In this document: positions 29,220 to 38,761 of the stretch, one piece after another
Numbering within the stretch: position 1 is the first letter of the stretch
Layout of the letters: the number at the start of each line of letters is the position of its first letter
Origin: Urechidicola croceus
Lineage (GTDB): Bacteria; Bacteroidota; Bacteroidia; Flavobacteriales; Flavobacteriaceae
NCBI GenBank assembly: GCA_905181865.1
Contig: CAJIZG010000001.1
Coordinates: forward strand, 496,001 to 560,000
Reading direction: 5' to 3'
Length of the DNA: 64,000 bases
Translations under genes and position numbers: made by a program
The notes under the pieces: model-generated
What the model was told of the DNA's origin: nothing
Database searches by the model: none
The model's input: the letters and a program-made list of their open reading frames with translations, nothing else

Positions 29220-29375
29220 ATATATAGGTTGTCATAGCGAAGGAAGACTGCCTGGCGGACTGAATGTCCGTCGTCGTACCTTTACATATACAAAAAAATA
29301 AAAGGAACTGCGCCTTATACAAATAAGGAAGAATGGATTGATTCTATTAGAAATACGGACGTTAAATTTAGATAA
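29220..29375 (+). pseudogene. Short coding fragment next to a REP-like palindrome
   Basis: The end of this stretch reads GTAPYTNKEEWIDSIRNTD followed by a stop, like the C-terminus of a protein, but has no start codon. The part before it (29229-29282) contains GTCATAGCGAAGGAAGACTG and GTCCGTCGTCGTACC. These resemble the two arms of the GTCATTGCGAGG-type palindromic repeats of Bacteroidota (from memory), perhaps inserted here. Low certainty. Confidence 0.35.
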
Positions 29376-29419
29376 ATCTCAAAATGGGTAAGTCGTTTTG
29401 CCTTGAGTACACTTCGTTA

Positions 29420-29832
29420 GCAAGAGTCGTTATAGGACCAACTAATAGCAGTGGAGGAGTAATCTCCAAAGTTTTGATGTACTTTTTAGTTATTTAAAAT
29501 CATCTAGCCAATTTTGAATATATCAGACAATTTTTATTGGTCGCTAATGAAATAGGAAGCATGTCAAAAAAGGGTGTAACGATAGTTGCTGCTAAGGATG
29601 GCTGTTAGACCGAAATTGGAGTTTCTTCAGCTATGGCAACTGAACATCGACAGAATTATTAGGCGGAACACCGGAACAAGTTTTAATGGTAAGTGAAATT
29701 ACAATGGAACATCATTTAGGTTTAACCTGAGACCCTATTGATGGGTGGGTATAAATACCATTTAGAAAAAAAATTGAAAACATGAATTCTAAATACAAAG
29801 AGACCTCTGAAGGAGGTTTAACTGTAGTGTAA
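29420..29832 (+). pseudogene. Decayed L-serine ammonia-lyase (sdaA) C-terminal remnant
   Basis: The plus strand reads as the iron-sulfur L-serine ammonia-lyase C-terminal half with many lesions: RVVIGPTNSSGGVISKVLMY, VANEIGSMSKKG, TEIGVSSAMA, then a frame change and GTPEQVLMVSEITMEHHLGL, then DP, IP, and NSKYKETSEGGL. In-frame stops occur at positions where the family has Glu, Gln, Cys and Gln (I*NH, C*TE, LT*DP, V*IP). About 40 codons are missing between the IPCIERN position and NSKYKETSEGG. The N-terminal half is absent. The gene is certainly dead. Confidence 0.85.
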
Positions 29833-29930
29833 ACATTGCTTATTGCTACTTGTATAACGTCTAATACTGATTTTTAATCCTTTCTATTTCTAGTTAAATA
29901 ATTGGCAGACAGTGGCTATCATCATCTTTC

Positions 29931-30161
29931 TTATTTTTCTAAGGTAATTAAATACGCCTCCATAGAGTCTTCTAATTCAGAACTTATTTTTACCAAAAAA
30001 ATAGTGTCCTCACTTCGAACCTCTACTGCCCTTACTTCTTTTTTCTTTACATTTTTAAAACTTATCACATCGTCATAATCATATCCATCTGGAAATTTCT
30101 TTATCAACAGATCTAAAATTTGATTCGTCAATTTATTATTATCAACAATTACTCTTTTCAT
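29931..30161 (-). CDS. Conserved flavobacterial protein of unknown function, 76 aa
   Basis: This small soluble protein starts MKRVIVDNNKLTNQILDLL. It has FPDGYDYDDVISFKN and AVEVRSEDTIFLVKIS, a pattern I recognise from uncharacterised Flavobacteriaceae proteins, usually with an acidic tail. No signal peptide or membrane helix is seen. It is intact although it lies next to pseudogenes. The gap of 112 bp to yaaA upstream makes co-transcription possible. Function unknown. Confidence 0.65.
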   Translation of the reverse strand: MKRVIVDNNKLTNQILDLLIKKFPDGYDYDDVISFKNVKKKEVRAVEVRSEDTIFLVKISSELEDSMEAYLITLEK

Positions 30162-30273
30162 ACTATGCCTAATCTTTAGTTATGGATCTATCCGTATATA
30201 TTTTTGTTTTAAAAATTGAATAGGACAAAACAAACATAAATAAAAAAATCCTATAATTTAAAAAAGATTCAAT

Positions 30274-31032
30274 CTAGCGGGTAAAAATTAATTCTGCTCC
30301 GGAAGACAAACTCTCATCAAAGACGTAACCACTTGAATTAAAACCCTTTAAATCTTTAATAGTTTCTATGTTGTGCTCTAAAATATATCGCACCATCATA
30401 CCCCTTGCTTTTTTTGCAAAAAAACTAATAACTTTTAATTTTCCGTTTTTATAATCCTTAAAGACAGGGGTAATCACAGGAACTTTTAACAATTTAGTTT
30501 TGAACACTTTAAAATATTCATTACTTGCTAAATTAATAAATAATTCATCTTCTGATAATTCTTCATTCAAAGCTTTTGTAATAGATTCTCCCCAATATTG
30601 ATATAAATTATCTTTACGACCAACTTTTAACTTAGTTCCCATTTCTAGCCGATAAGGCTGAATCAAATCTAATGGCTTCAATATTCCATATTGCCCTGAC
30701 AGGATACGCAATTTATCTTGTAAAGAATCTATTCTATTCTCAGGAAGAGATGCAACATCTAAACCAATATAGACATCTCCTTTAAAAGCGAATACAGCTT
30801 GTTTTGCATTCTCTAAAGTAAATGGTACTGCCCAATTTTGATTTCTTTCAAAATTCAGTTGACCCAAATTCTCGGAAATATCCATTAATTTGGACAAGAC
30901 TTTGGCAGATTTTTTTTTTAAAATGGAACTTAACTTTTCCGCTTCATTTAAAAACAATCCTTGTGTAAAAGTTGTTAATGGTGCTTTTTCTTCAAATGAC
31001 AAAGACTTTGCCGGAGATATAACTATTTTCAT
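30274..31032 (-). CDS. yaaA: Peroxide stress protein YaaA
   Basis: This 252-residue protein starts MKIVISPAKSLSFEE, the typical YaaA (DUF328) opening. It has AVFAFKGDVYIGLD, LSGQYGILKPLDLIQPYRLEMG, INLASNEYFK and FFAKKARGMMVRYIL, all conserved in the family. YaaA binds DNA and lowers intracellular free iron during peroxide stress in E. coli. It is complete and is flanked by decaying genes on both sides. Confidence 0.93.
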   Translation of the reverse strand: MKIVISPAKSLSFEEKAPLTTFTQGLFLNEAEKLSSILKKKSAKVLSKLMDISENLGQLNFERNQNWAVPFTLENAKQAVFAFKGDVYIGLDVASLPENRIDSLQDKLRILSGQYGILKPLDLIQPYRLEMGTKLKVGRKDNLYQYWGESITKALNEELSEDELFINLASNEYFKVFKTKLLKVPVITPVFKDYKNGKLKVISFFAKKARGMMVRYILEHNIETIKDLKGFNSSGYVFDESLSSGAELIFTR

Positions 31033-31181
31033 TTCTACAAGGTACTAATTTTAATGCACTAAAATACAATCCAAAAAACAAACTATGAAGATATCTTTAG
31101 CAAAGTTTATACATTTTTTTAAACAAAACATATCTTAGCAATTCACAATTCTTATTAATGTGATTTTTAAACAAAGTATAC

Positions 31182-31414
31182 ATGGCCAAACTAATATTCC
31201 GTTCACTTCTAATTCCTTTTATTTTAGGGTGTAATCCCAAAGAAAGTTCTTCGATTTCTAACAAATCAACACTTTCAGAAAAAACTATAAATTTAGCTTC
31301 TACATCAATCAAAAGAGAAGGCGAATGGTAGATTTTCTACACCCAAATGCAAATGGACATATGATTGTGTTTGATTCTTTAGAGAATAAAATTTCTAATC
31401 TTATGAAGGAATAA
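31182..31414 (+). pseudogene. SGNH/GDSL-hydrolase lipoprotein gene reduced to its two ends
   Basis: An ATG opens a frame with a lipoprotein signal peptide (MAKLIFRSLLIPFILGCNPK, lipobox ILGC), then about 28 polar residues and a stop. Directly after it another frame reads DFLHPNANGHMIVFDSLENK to a stop, which is the C-terminal DxxH block of SGNH/GDSL hydrolases. The catalytic Ser block and the middle of the enzyme are missing, so a large internal deletion plus frame change removed most of the gene. Assignment to SGNH rests on the DxxHPN..GH pattern. Confidence 0.6.
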
Positions 31415-31491
31415 ATAAATACTCCCAAGAAAAATAAACTATAGTTAATTGTTTTGTGCCAACTAACCGAAACAACTCGAAGCTACAAAAC

Positions 31492-32667
31492 ATGAAATCA
31501 ATTTTTACCGTTCAATTTTATTTACTACTTTCTTAAGGATGTCTTTTAACAACTTCTCTCTATTCCCAAAAAAAGAGTACTAATTCTTTGGCTATAATGG
31601 CCTATTATGTGCCATCTAACAGTTATCCTTTAGAAAGCATCCCCTTTGAAAAATTAACTCATATTATCTTTTCATTTACAGAAGTTATTGATAATAAAAT
31701 GAAATTTAAAAATGAAGCCTCCTCAAAACAACTAATGGATTTAGTAGCCTATAAAAAACAATATCCTCATCTAAAGGTGATGATTGCCTTTGGAGGCTGT
31801 GGAGGTTGCGCTGGTTTTTCTGATATGGCCCATGATCCAGAATTGCGGAAGGGCTTTGTAAGCAGTACTATCGATTTTATAGAAAAATACAATTTGGACG
31901 GGACTGATATGGGTTGGGAATATCCTGAAATGCCTGCAGCTGGTAATACGTTTAGAAAAGAAGACACCCAAAACTTCACCGCTTTAATGAAAGAGTTAAG
32001 AGAAGGTCTAGATTCCTGCGGGAAAGACATGACCCTAACATTTGCATCGGCTGGATGGGAGCATTATTACGAACACATTGAAACTATAGAAGTGATGAAG
32101 TATGTAAATTATATGAACATCATGACCTATGATTTAGCAGGAGGAAGTACTCCTTTTACGGCATATCATACAAACTTAGGAAATATAAATATTGCGAATT
32201 TGAAAGGAACTCCAGCCTATTCAATTATGAAAGAAAGTAAAAGGAAACCAAGATCTACTCAGCATATTGTTAATTTTTGTTTGAATTTAGGGGTTAAACC
32301 AGTGCAAATGATTATTGGCGGAGCATTTTATGGAAGAGGTTGGAAAGGTGTTGGACCAAATAATAATGGATTGTACCAAAAAAATAAGGGTGTTTGGAAA
32401 GGTTGGACTCAATATGCTAGCATTAGAGATAAATATGAAAATAAAGGAGGGTTTGTAAGACATTGGGACAAAACAGCGCAAGCTCCCTATTTATATAATG
32501 CAAAAGATAGTTTATTTATTTCTTATGACGATTCAGAATCAGTAACTTTAACGACCAAATACGTAAAAAAAAAGGGGCTTGGTGGAATTATGTTCTGGCA
32601 ACTAAAAAATGATAGTATTGAGAATGGATTGTAAGAAGCCATTCACAAAGAAGCCCTAAAACCTTAA
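31492..32667 (+). pseudogene. GH18 chitinase-like gene with two nonsense codons and a mutated active site
   Basis: The original ATG at 31492 starts a signal peptide (MKSIFTVQFYLLLS) that is cut by TAA at 31534-31536, then continues in frame (GCLLTTSLYSQ) into the mature domain. The remaining frame codes for about 348 residues of GH18: THIIFSFTEV, MIAFGG, the active-site strand, MNIMTYDLAGG, GGAFYGRGWKG and GGIMFWQL. A second TAA at 32632 interrupts ENGL/EAIHKEALKP near the end. The catalytic DxxDxDxE motif reads DGTDMGWE: the third Asp is Gly (GGT at 31912). Translation from an internal TTG or ATG would give a non-secreted, probably inactive protein. Confidence 0.85.
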
Positions 32668-32689
32668 TAATCAATTTAATTAATACAAT

Positions 32690-33475
32690 ATGAAAAAAAT
32701 AATTTTAGTAATTTTACTATGTCTAACTTCAATGATGACTCAAAGTCAAACTAAGATAATTGCACACCGTGGATTTTCGGGAATCGCTCCTGAAAATACG
32801 CTAATTGCCTTTCAAAAAGCAATAGATGTTGGCGCGGACTATTTTGAACTAGACGTTCATAAATCTAAAGATAATGAATTAATAGTAATTCATGACCAAT
32901 CGGTTGACAGAACGAGTTCTAATGGTACAACTGGAATTGTAGCCGATTTAAACTATGACGAATTAAAGGATATTAAAGTTGGTTATTCTAGTAAATTCAA
33001 GGATACCTTTAAAGATGAAAAAATACCGACGCTAAAGGAAGCCTTGGAAATGGCCAAGGGAAAAATAAAGGTATGTATAGAAATTAAAGTTTTAGGAATA
33101 GCGGAAGAAGTATTAAAAACGATACGTAAAGTTGGAGTTAAAGATGAAGTTATTATTTTTTGTTTCGCCTACGAGGTCTTGGAAAAAATAAGGGAAATGA
33201 ATAAAACCATTCCAATTTTATATTTAGAAGGTGAATCTAATACTGAAACGATTAAAAAAGCACTCGCCATTAATGCAAATGCTATAGGATTAGGCTCTAA
33301 AAGTACGCTGTCTAAAAAATATATTGAAGAAGCCAACAAACAAGGAATCGAAGTTTGGAGATGGACTGTTGACGACGTAGATGAAATGAAACAATTAATT
33401 GAAATTGGTATTAATGGACTCATAACAAATTATCCTAACAAAGCCTTAAAAATTAGAAAATCTCTAACGAATTAA
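32690..33475 (+). CDS. Secreted glycerophosphodiester phosphodiesterase
   Basis: This 261-residue protein has a signal peptide (MKKIILVILLCLTSMMTQSQ). The GDPD TIM barrel follows, with catalytic and metal motifs AHRGFSGIAPENT near residue 24, YFELDVHKSKD and VIHDQSVDRTS, and closes with GIEVWRWTVDD and GINGLITNYP. It hydrolyses glycerophosphodiesters to glycerol 3-phosphate and an alcohol in the periplasm. It is followed after 32 bp by a phosphoesterase and then by glp genes in the opposite direction, which supports a role in glycerol phosphate scavenging. Confidence 0.92.
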   Translation: MKKIILVILLCLTSMMTQSQTKIIAHRGFSGIAPENTLIAFQKAIDVGADYFELDVHKSKDNELIVIHDQSVDRTSSNGTTGIVADLNYDELKDIKVGYSSKFKDTFKDEKIPTLKEALEMAKGKIKVCIEIKVLGIAEEVLKTIRKVGVKDEVIIFCFAYEVLEKIREMNKTIPILYLEGESNTETIKKALAINANAIGLGSKSTLSKKYIEEANKQGIEVWRWTVDDVDEMKQLIEIGINGLITNYPNKALKIRKSLTN

Positions 33476-33507
33476 TCTTACATCTAGACCTTATTCAAGG
33501 ATAAAAT

Positions 33508-36300
33508 ATGAAAAACCTAACTAGACTAATCATTGTACTACTTTTATCATCCTGTAATGGAAAAGATAATTCTTTATGGATTATTTCATCACCAAGTGGG
33601 GACCAAATAACCAAAATTGATAAAAAAGGAACGACAGTCATACCAAACGGAAGGCTGCTTTCACCTATAGGAAAAAGCATTATAACGGCACCCCATCCTT
33701 ATGGGTTGACTTTAAGTCCAGATGGAAATGTTGCCGTTACTGCGAATTCAGGAACGAACCCATTATCAATTACGATTGTTCGAAAAATACTATCAGAATA
33801 TCCAGAAGTACAGCAAGTACCTCCTGGCCCATCAACTGATGAAGGAGTGCTCGCTTCTGTATTTATGGGACTGGCCATATCGCCAGACAACCAAACCATA
33901 TATGTGGCTGGCGGACAAGAAAATAAAATATATCTTTTCGATGTAAATTCTGGTGCACAAAAAGGATTTATTGACTGTTCTTCAACAAGTGAAACTTTAG
34001 ATTATTCTCATGGATATATCGGTGATTTAAAACTATCAAAAGATGGTAAAACCTTGTATGCCGTGGATCAAATTGGATTTAGAATGGTGATTATTAATAC
34101 AGAAACAAAAATTGTTTCACACTCGGTTCCTGTTGGTCGATACCCTTTTGGAATCTGCTTATCACCTGATGAAAAAAAGATTTATGTTGCCAATGTAGGA
34201 ATGTTTGAATACTCGTTTATCAGAGAAGGAATAGAAAAAAATGCTAAAGTAAAACCGATTAATTATCCAGCATTTGCCTATGGATCGCAAGAAATGAAAA
34301 CTGGAATAGAAAATGATACCATCTCAATTAAAGGATTGGGAGATTTAAATGCTATTGACGCATTTTCCGTATTTGCGATAAATTTAGAAAACCCAAAAGA
34401 ACCGAAGGTTATTAAAAAAATTAAAACGGGTCACCTAGTAGGTGCTCTTGTCGATGGTATCCCAGCAGTAGGGGGTTCTAGTCCGAATTCTATAGTTGCA
34501 ACGGATGAATTTGTTTTTGTAAGTAATGGCACCAATGATAATATTTCAGTGATTTCTATTGAGCAAGATTCTATTGTTCATACAATATCTTTAAAACCCG
34601 ATGAAAGGATCCAACAGTTTAGAGGAGTTATACCCTTTGGTTTAGCTATTAGCCCTGATCAAAAAAGACTCTATGTTGCTGAATCTGGAATTAATGCACT
34701 TGCTGTTATTGACATAAATAGCATGAAGGTATTAGGACATATTCCAACAGGATGGTTTCCATCTAAAGTAGAAGTAAGTAAAGATGGCTTCAAATTAATC
34801 GTGGCAAATGCAAAAGGTTTTGGAAGTGGTCCCAACGGTGGTGAAATTTTTAATAAGGGTGCCGAAGGAAGTTATATTGGTTCACTCATGAAAGGTACTG
34901 TCCAAGTCTTTGATATTCCAAAAGATGAGGAATTATTAAATCTAACACAACAAGTTATTTCTAATAATTTCAAATTCACCAAAGCAACAGATCCTATTTT
35001 CGAAAAAAGGAGGAATAACCCCTTACCATTATACCCCGGTGAAAAAGAAAGCCCTATAAAACACATCGTATTTATTTCAAAAGAAAATAGAACTTATGAT
35101 GAAATTTTTGGTCAAATAAGAAAAGGAAATGGAGATCCAACCATTGCTCGTTTTGGAATGAATGCGACGTTCAAAAACAGAAAGAAAACAGATTCAGTAG
35201 TAAATACAACGGTAATGCCAAACCATTTGGCATTGGCAAGACAATTTGGAATTTCAGACAACTTTTATGTAGATGCCGATGTCTCTGCAGACGGACATAG
35301 GTGGTTAGTTAATACTTATCCAAATGAATGGTGTGAAACTAGTACCGCCGCCAGTTATGGCGGTAATAGAAGTTTTAAAGAAGACTCCAAAGCACCTGGC
35401 GTTTTTGCTATGAATGGAGCGGCTGGAGCGATTTACCCAGAAGACTATAACGAAGCAGGATCTATGTGGGATCATTTAGAACGCAATAAGATTGACTTTT
35501 TCAATTTTGGATTCAGCATCATGTTTGAACCTGCTCTATACAAGGCGGAGTATAAGTATTCTGGTATTCATCAATATGTGAACTACCCGATGCCGAAACC
35601 TTTATTTGAAAGAACTTCCAAAATGTATCCGACTTATAATATGGCGATTCCAGATCAATTTAGAATTGATCAATTTATAAAAGAATTTGATATGAAATGG
35701 ATGCAAGGCAATGAAAAAATGCCAGCATTTTCTACTGTTATTATTCCGAACGATCATGGAGCGGGAGATCGACCAGAAGCTGGATTTCCATTTAGAGAAA
35801 GTTATATGGCTGATAACGATTTAGCTGTTGGTCGGATTGTAGAATACCTCTCTCATACTCCTTACTGGGAAAATATGCTTATTGTAATTACAGAAGACGA
35901 CGCCCAAAATGGAGTAGATCATATCGATGCGCACCGTAGTGTCTTAATGCTGATTTCTCCCTGGATAAAAAAGGATTATGTAAGTCACACTCATACTAGT
36001 TTTGGAAGTATTTTTAAAACCTTTTGGAATATATTGGGTCTCCCTTATCTAAATCAATATGATGCTGGAGCCTCAGACTTACATGATTTTTTCACAGATA
36101 CTCCAAACCTAAAACCTTATAATGCTCTGGGAGTAAATCCTGCTATGTTTGAACCTCAAAAAGCATTAGATCCCTTTGATGAAACTTTTGATTGGAAAGC
36201 GCTAGAAGAATCACCCGAGATTGACAATCCAGAAGATATGTTGCGTGAAAGCAAAGAGCAAGACAAGGATCGATTGGAAGGAAGAGAGCGCGAAAATTAA
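33508..36300 (+). CDS. YncE-type beta-propeller / phosphoesterase lipoprotein
   Basis: This 930-residue protein has a lipoprotein signal (LIIVLLLSSCNGK). Residues 25 to about 470 form a YncE-like propeller with recurring blade motifs LSPDGNVAV, ISPDNQTIYVA, LSPDEKKIYVAN and ISPDQKRLYVAE. Residues about 510-880 form a phosphoesterase domain of the PF04185 / alkaline phosphatase superfamily: HIVFISKENRTYDEIFG, SADGHRW, IIPNDHGAGDRPEAGFPF, ITEDDAQNGVDHIDAHRS and HTSFGSIFKTFW, with several metal-ligand Asp and His residues. It may release phosphate or cleave phospholipid headgroups at the cell surface, in line with the adjacent GDPD. Confidence 0.88.
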   Translation: MKNLTRLIIVLLLSSCNGKDNSLWIISSPSGDQITKIDKKGTTVIPNGRLLSPIGKSIITAPHPYGLTLSPDGNVAVTANSGTNPLSITIVRKILSEYPEVQQVPPGPSTDEGVLASVFMGLAISPDNQTIYVAGGQENKIYLFDVNSGAQKGFIDCSSTSETLDYSHGYIGDLKLSKDGKTLYAVDQIGFRMVIINTETKIVSHSVPVGRYPFGICLSPDEKKIYVANVGMFEYSFIREGIEKNAKVKPINYPAFAYGSQEMKTGIENDTISIKGLGDLNAIDAFSVFAINLENPKEPKVIKKIKTGHLVGALVDGIPAVGGSSPNSIVATDEFVFVSNGTNDNISVISIEQDSIVHTISLKPDERIQQFRGVIPFGLAISPDQKRLYVAESGINALAVIDINSMKVLGHIPTGWFPSKVEVSKDGFKLIVANAKGFGSGPNGGEIFNKGAEGSYIGSLMKGTVQVFDIPKDEELLNLTQQVISNNFKFTKATDPIFEKRRNNPLPLYPGEKESPIKHIVFISKENRTYDEIFGQIRKGNGDPTIARFGMNATFKNRKKTDSVVNTTVMPNHLALARQFGISDNFYVDADVSADGHRWLVNTYPNEWCETSTAASYGGNRSFKEDSKAPGVFAMNGAAGAIYPEDYNEAGSMWDHLERNKIDFFNFGFSIMFEPALYKAEYKYSGIHQYVNYPMPKPLFERTSKMYPTYNMAIPDQFRIDQFIKEFDMKWMQGNEKMPAFSTVIIPNDHGAGDRPEAGFPFRESYMADNDLAVGRIVEYLSHTPYWENMLIVITEDDAQNGVDHIDAHRSVLMLISPWIKKDYVSHTHTSFGSIFKTFWNILGLPYLNQYDAGASDLHDFFTDTPNLKPYNALGVNPAMFEPQKALDPFDETFDWKALEESPEIDNPEDMLRESKEQDKDRLEGREREN

Positions 36301-36305
36301 TGTAA

Positions 36306-37040
36306 TTATATCAACGCACCATAGAGCACTGCTGCAAGCACTGCTCCAATAATTGGTCCTACAATTGGAATCCAAGAATACCCCCAATCACTACTTCCTT
36401 TTACAGGAAGAATAGTATGCATTATTCTAGGTCCAAGATCTCGAGCTGGATTAATAGCATAACCAGTAGTACCCCCTAAAGAAAGTCCAATAACCCATAC
36501 TAAAAAGGCAACAGGCAATGCTCCCATGGAGCCTAATCCAATTACTGCACCCGAATCTGATGCTAATTCCAATTCAGGTCCCGCTATATAAAATATCACA
36601 AACACTAAGGCAAAGGTTCCTATTATTTCACTTATTAAATTGGAGGTTGTATTTCTAATAGCGGGCCCAGTTGCAAAACAGGCTAGTTTACCTCCCTCAT
36701 CCTCTGTAATCTTGAAATGATCCTTATACATCAGCCAAACTAAAAATGCCCCTAACATTGCACCAGTCATTTCACCTATTAAATATTGAGGCACAAGACT
36801 CCAAGAAAGTTTCCCTGCGACAGCTAAGCCTATAGTTACTGCTGGATTTAAATGTGCCCCACTATGTGGTCCTGCAATAACAACTCCAACAAAAACGGCC
36901 AAAGCCCAACCTGTGGTTATAACAATCCATCCAGAACCATTACCCTTTGTTCCTTTTAATACAACATTGGCTACAACTCCATTTCCTAACAATATTAAAA
37001 ACATGGTCCCTAAAATCTCTGCTACTATAATTGATGACAT
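36306..37040 (-). CDS. glpF: Glycerol uptake facilitator (MIP/aquaglyceroporin)
   Basis: This 244-residue inner-membrane protein has six helices and the two NPA loops HLNPAVTIG and AINPARDLGPR. The Asp after the second NPAR is typical of glycerol-conducting members. It lets glycerol enter by facilitated diffusion. It lies 25 bp after glpK in the same direction, so it ends the glpD-glpK-glpF transcript. It converges with the phosphoesterase gene with a 5-bp gap, and no terminator is seen there. Confidence 0.94.
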   Translation of the reverse strand: MSSIIVAEILGTMFLILLGNGVVANVVLKGTKGNGSGWIVITTGWALAVFVGVVIAGPHSGAHLNPAVTIGLAVAGKLSWSLVPQYLIGEMTGAMLGAFLVWLMYKDHFKITEDEGGKLACFATGPAIRNTTSNLISEIIGTFALVFVIFYIAGPELELASDSGAVIGLGSMGALPVAFLVWVIGLSLGGTTGYAINPARDLGPRIMHTILPVKGSSDWGYSWIPIVGPIIGAVLAAVLYGALI

Positions 37041-37065
37041 ATTTTATTCTTATTTTTTATTCAAC

Positions 37066-38556
37066 TTATTCTTCTATCCAACTCTGAGCACATTTCACGG
37101 CCTTGTGCCAATAATGAAGCATATCTTTTACTTTTTCCTCATTAGAAACGGGATGAAATTCCTTATCAATAACCCATTGAGATTGAATATCTTCAATACT
37201 ATCCCAATACCCAACTGCTAAACCAGCCAAATATGCAGCCCCCAATGCCGTTGTTTCCAATGTTTTTGGTCTTAATATTTTAAACCCAAATAAATCTGAT
37301 TGGATTTGCAATAATAAATCGCTCGCAGCAGCTCCTCCATCAACCCGTAACTCCACACTTTTCTCCTTAGAATCTGCTTCCATTGCTTTTACAATATCAT
37401 ATACTTGAAAAGCAATTCCTTCAATTGTAGCTCGAGCAATATGAGCATCTGTTGTTCCTCTTGTTATTCCCATTAAAGCACCTCGCGCATAAGGATCCCA
37501 ATAAGGTGCACCTAATCCTGTTAAAGCTGGAACAAAATAGACCCCACCATTGTCCTCAACAGTTTCTGCCAAATGATTTATACCTGGAGCTGTTTTTACC
37601 ATTTTAGCGCCATCACGTAACCACTGAATCGCTGCTCCACCAACAAAGACACTTCCTTCCAAGGCATATGTTGTTTTACCATTAATTTTCCAACCTATAG
37701 TTGTCAATAAATTATTCTCTGAATACACTGCTTTCTCACCAGTATTCATTAACAAAAAACAACCTGTACCATACGTGTTTTTAACCATCCCTGGTTTCGT
37801 ACACATTTGTCCAAACAGAGCCGCTTGTTGATCTCCTGCAATTCCCGCAATTGGTATTTGACTTGAAAAGATACTCGTATTGCCATATACTTCACTGCTC
37901 TCTTTTACAGTTGGCAACATTGCTATTGGAATATCAAATAATTCTAATAATTCTTTATCCCATTCTAAATTATGAATATTGTAAAGCATGGTTCTACTCG
38001 CATTAGAAACATCTGTGATAAATAATTCGCCCTTTGTTAATTTCCATATCAACCAGGTATCAACAGTCCCAAAACACAACTTACCAGCTTCTGCTTTTTC
38101 TCTGGCTCCTTCAACATTGTCTAAAATCCATTTTAGTTTTGTTGCAGAAAAATAGGCATCCAATACCAATCCTGTTTTTTTCTTAATCGTATCTATATGA
38201 CCTAGTTCTTTTAATTCATCACAATATTTTGCAGTTCTTCTATCTTGCCATACAATAGCGTTGTAAATTGGCTCACTTGTTTCTCGATCCCATACTACCG
38301 TAGTTTCTCTTTGATTTGTGATTCCTATGGCAGCAACATTCTCAGTATCTATACTTTGCTTAGCCAAAACCTCTGTAACTACAGAAATTTGAGAAGACCA
38401 AATTTCTTTAGCATTATGCTCTACCCATCCAGGTTTTGGGAAAATTTGTTCAAACGGCTTCTGTGAAACGCGCACCATTTCTCCTAAATGATTAAATAGA
38501 ATCGCTCTGGAACTTGTTGTACCTTGATCTATGGATAAAATAAATTTTTGTTTCAT
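37066..38556 (-). CDS. glpK: Glycerol kinase
   Basis: This 496-residue protein has the FGGY-kinase fold: [15 protein letters not shown] at the N-terminus (phosphate-binding loop), [29 protein letters not shown] and [19 protein letters not shown], then [17 protein letters not shown]. It phosphorylates glycerol to glycerol 3-phosphate in the cytoplasm. Its ATGAAACA start sequence and about 27 bp of leader recur in each of the four tandem units just upstream. It sits between these units and glpF. Confidence 0.96.
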   Translation of the reverse strand: MKQKFILSIDQGTTSSRAILFNHLGEMVRVSQKPFEQIFPKPGWVEHNAKEIWSSQISVVTEVLAKQSIDTENVAAIGITNQRETTVVWDRETSEPIYNAIVWQDRRTAKYCDELKELGHIDTIKKKTGLVLDAYFSATKLKWILDNVEGAREKAEAGKLCFGTVDTWLIWKLTKGELFITDVSNASRTMLYNIHNLEWDKELLELFDIPIAMLPTVKESSEVYGNTSIFSSQIPIAGIAGDQQAALFGQMCTKPGMVKNTYGTGCFLLMNTGEKAVYSENNLLTTIGWKINGKTTYALEGSVFVGGAAIQWLRDGAKMVKTAPGINHLAETVEDNGGVYFVPALTGLGAPYWDPYARGALMGITRGTTDAHIARATIEGIAFQVYDIVKAMEADSKEKSVELRVDGGAAASDLLLQIQSDLFGFKILRPKTLETTALGAAYLAGLAVGYWDSIEDIQSQWVIDKEFHPVSNEEKVKDMLHYWHKAVKCAQSWIEE

Positions 38557-38576
38557 GTATTTATATTTATTGTTTT

Positions 38577-38648
38577 TTAATGGTCACATGGTTCATCCAT
38601 AACCCTTATTTCCTTAGGTGTATACATCTTTATATATGGATGTTTCAT
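38577..38648 (-). CDS. Mini-ORF copy A (23 codons), next to glpK
   Basis: It starts ATGAAACATCC and encodes [13 protein letters not shown], then [10 protein letters not shown], before TAA. It differs from the other three copies by one codon (Ile for Met at position 14). Its stop is 20 nt from the glpK ATG, close enough for translational coupling. Whether it is translated is unknown. Confidence 0.35.
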   Translation of the reverse strand: MKHPYIKMYTPKEIRVMDEPCDH

Positions 38649-38669
38649 GTGTTTATATGCTATTGTTTT

Positions 38670-38741
38670 TTAATGGTCACATGGTTCATCCATAACCCTC
38701 ATTTCCTTAGGTGTATACATCTTTATATATGGATGTTTCAT
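38670..38741 (-). CDS. Mini-ORF copy B (23 codons)
   Basis: The frame is identical to copies C and [14 protein letters not shown] then [10 protein letters not shown]. It is followed by a 21-nt leader (one extra base compared with the other units) before copy A. No similarity to a known leader peptide is recognised. Confidence 0.35.
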   Translation of the reverse strand: MKHPYIKMYTPKEMRVMDEPCDH

Positions 38742-38761
38742 GTGTTTATATGTATTGTTTT

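Noticed and set aside
29134-29322. 62-codon minus-strand frame in the graveyard
   Set aside because: It crosses the REP-like palindrome and the antisense of two remnants, with no conserved pattern.
31097-31312. 71-codon minus-strand frame upstream of yaaA
   Set aside because: It is antisense to the lipoprotein signal peptide of the SGNH-hydrolase remnant and has no protein-like features.
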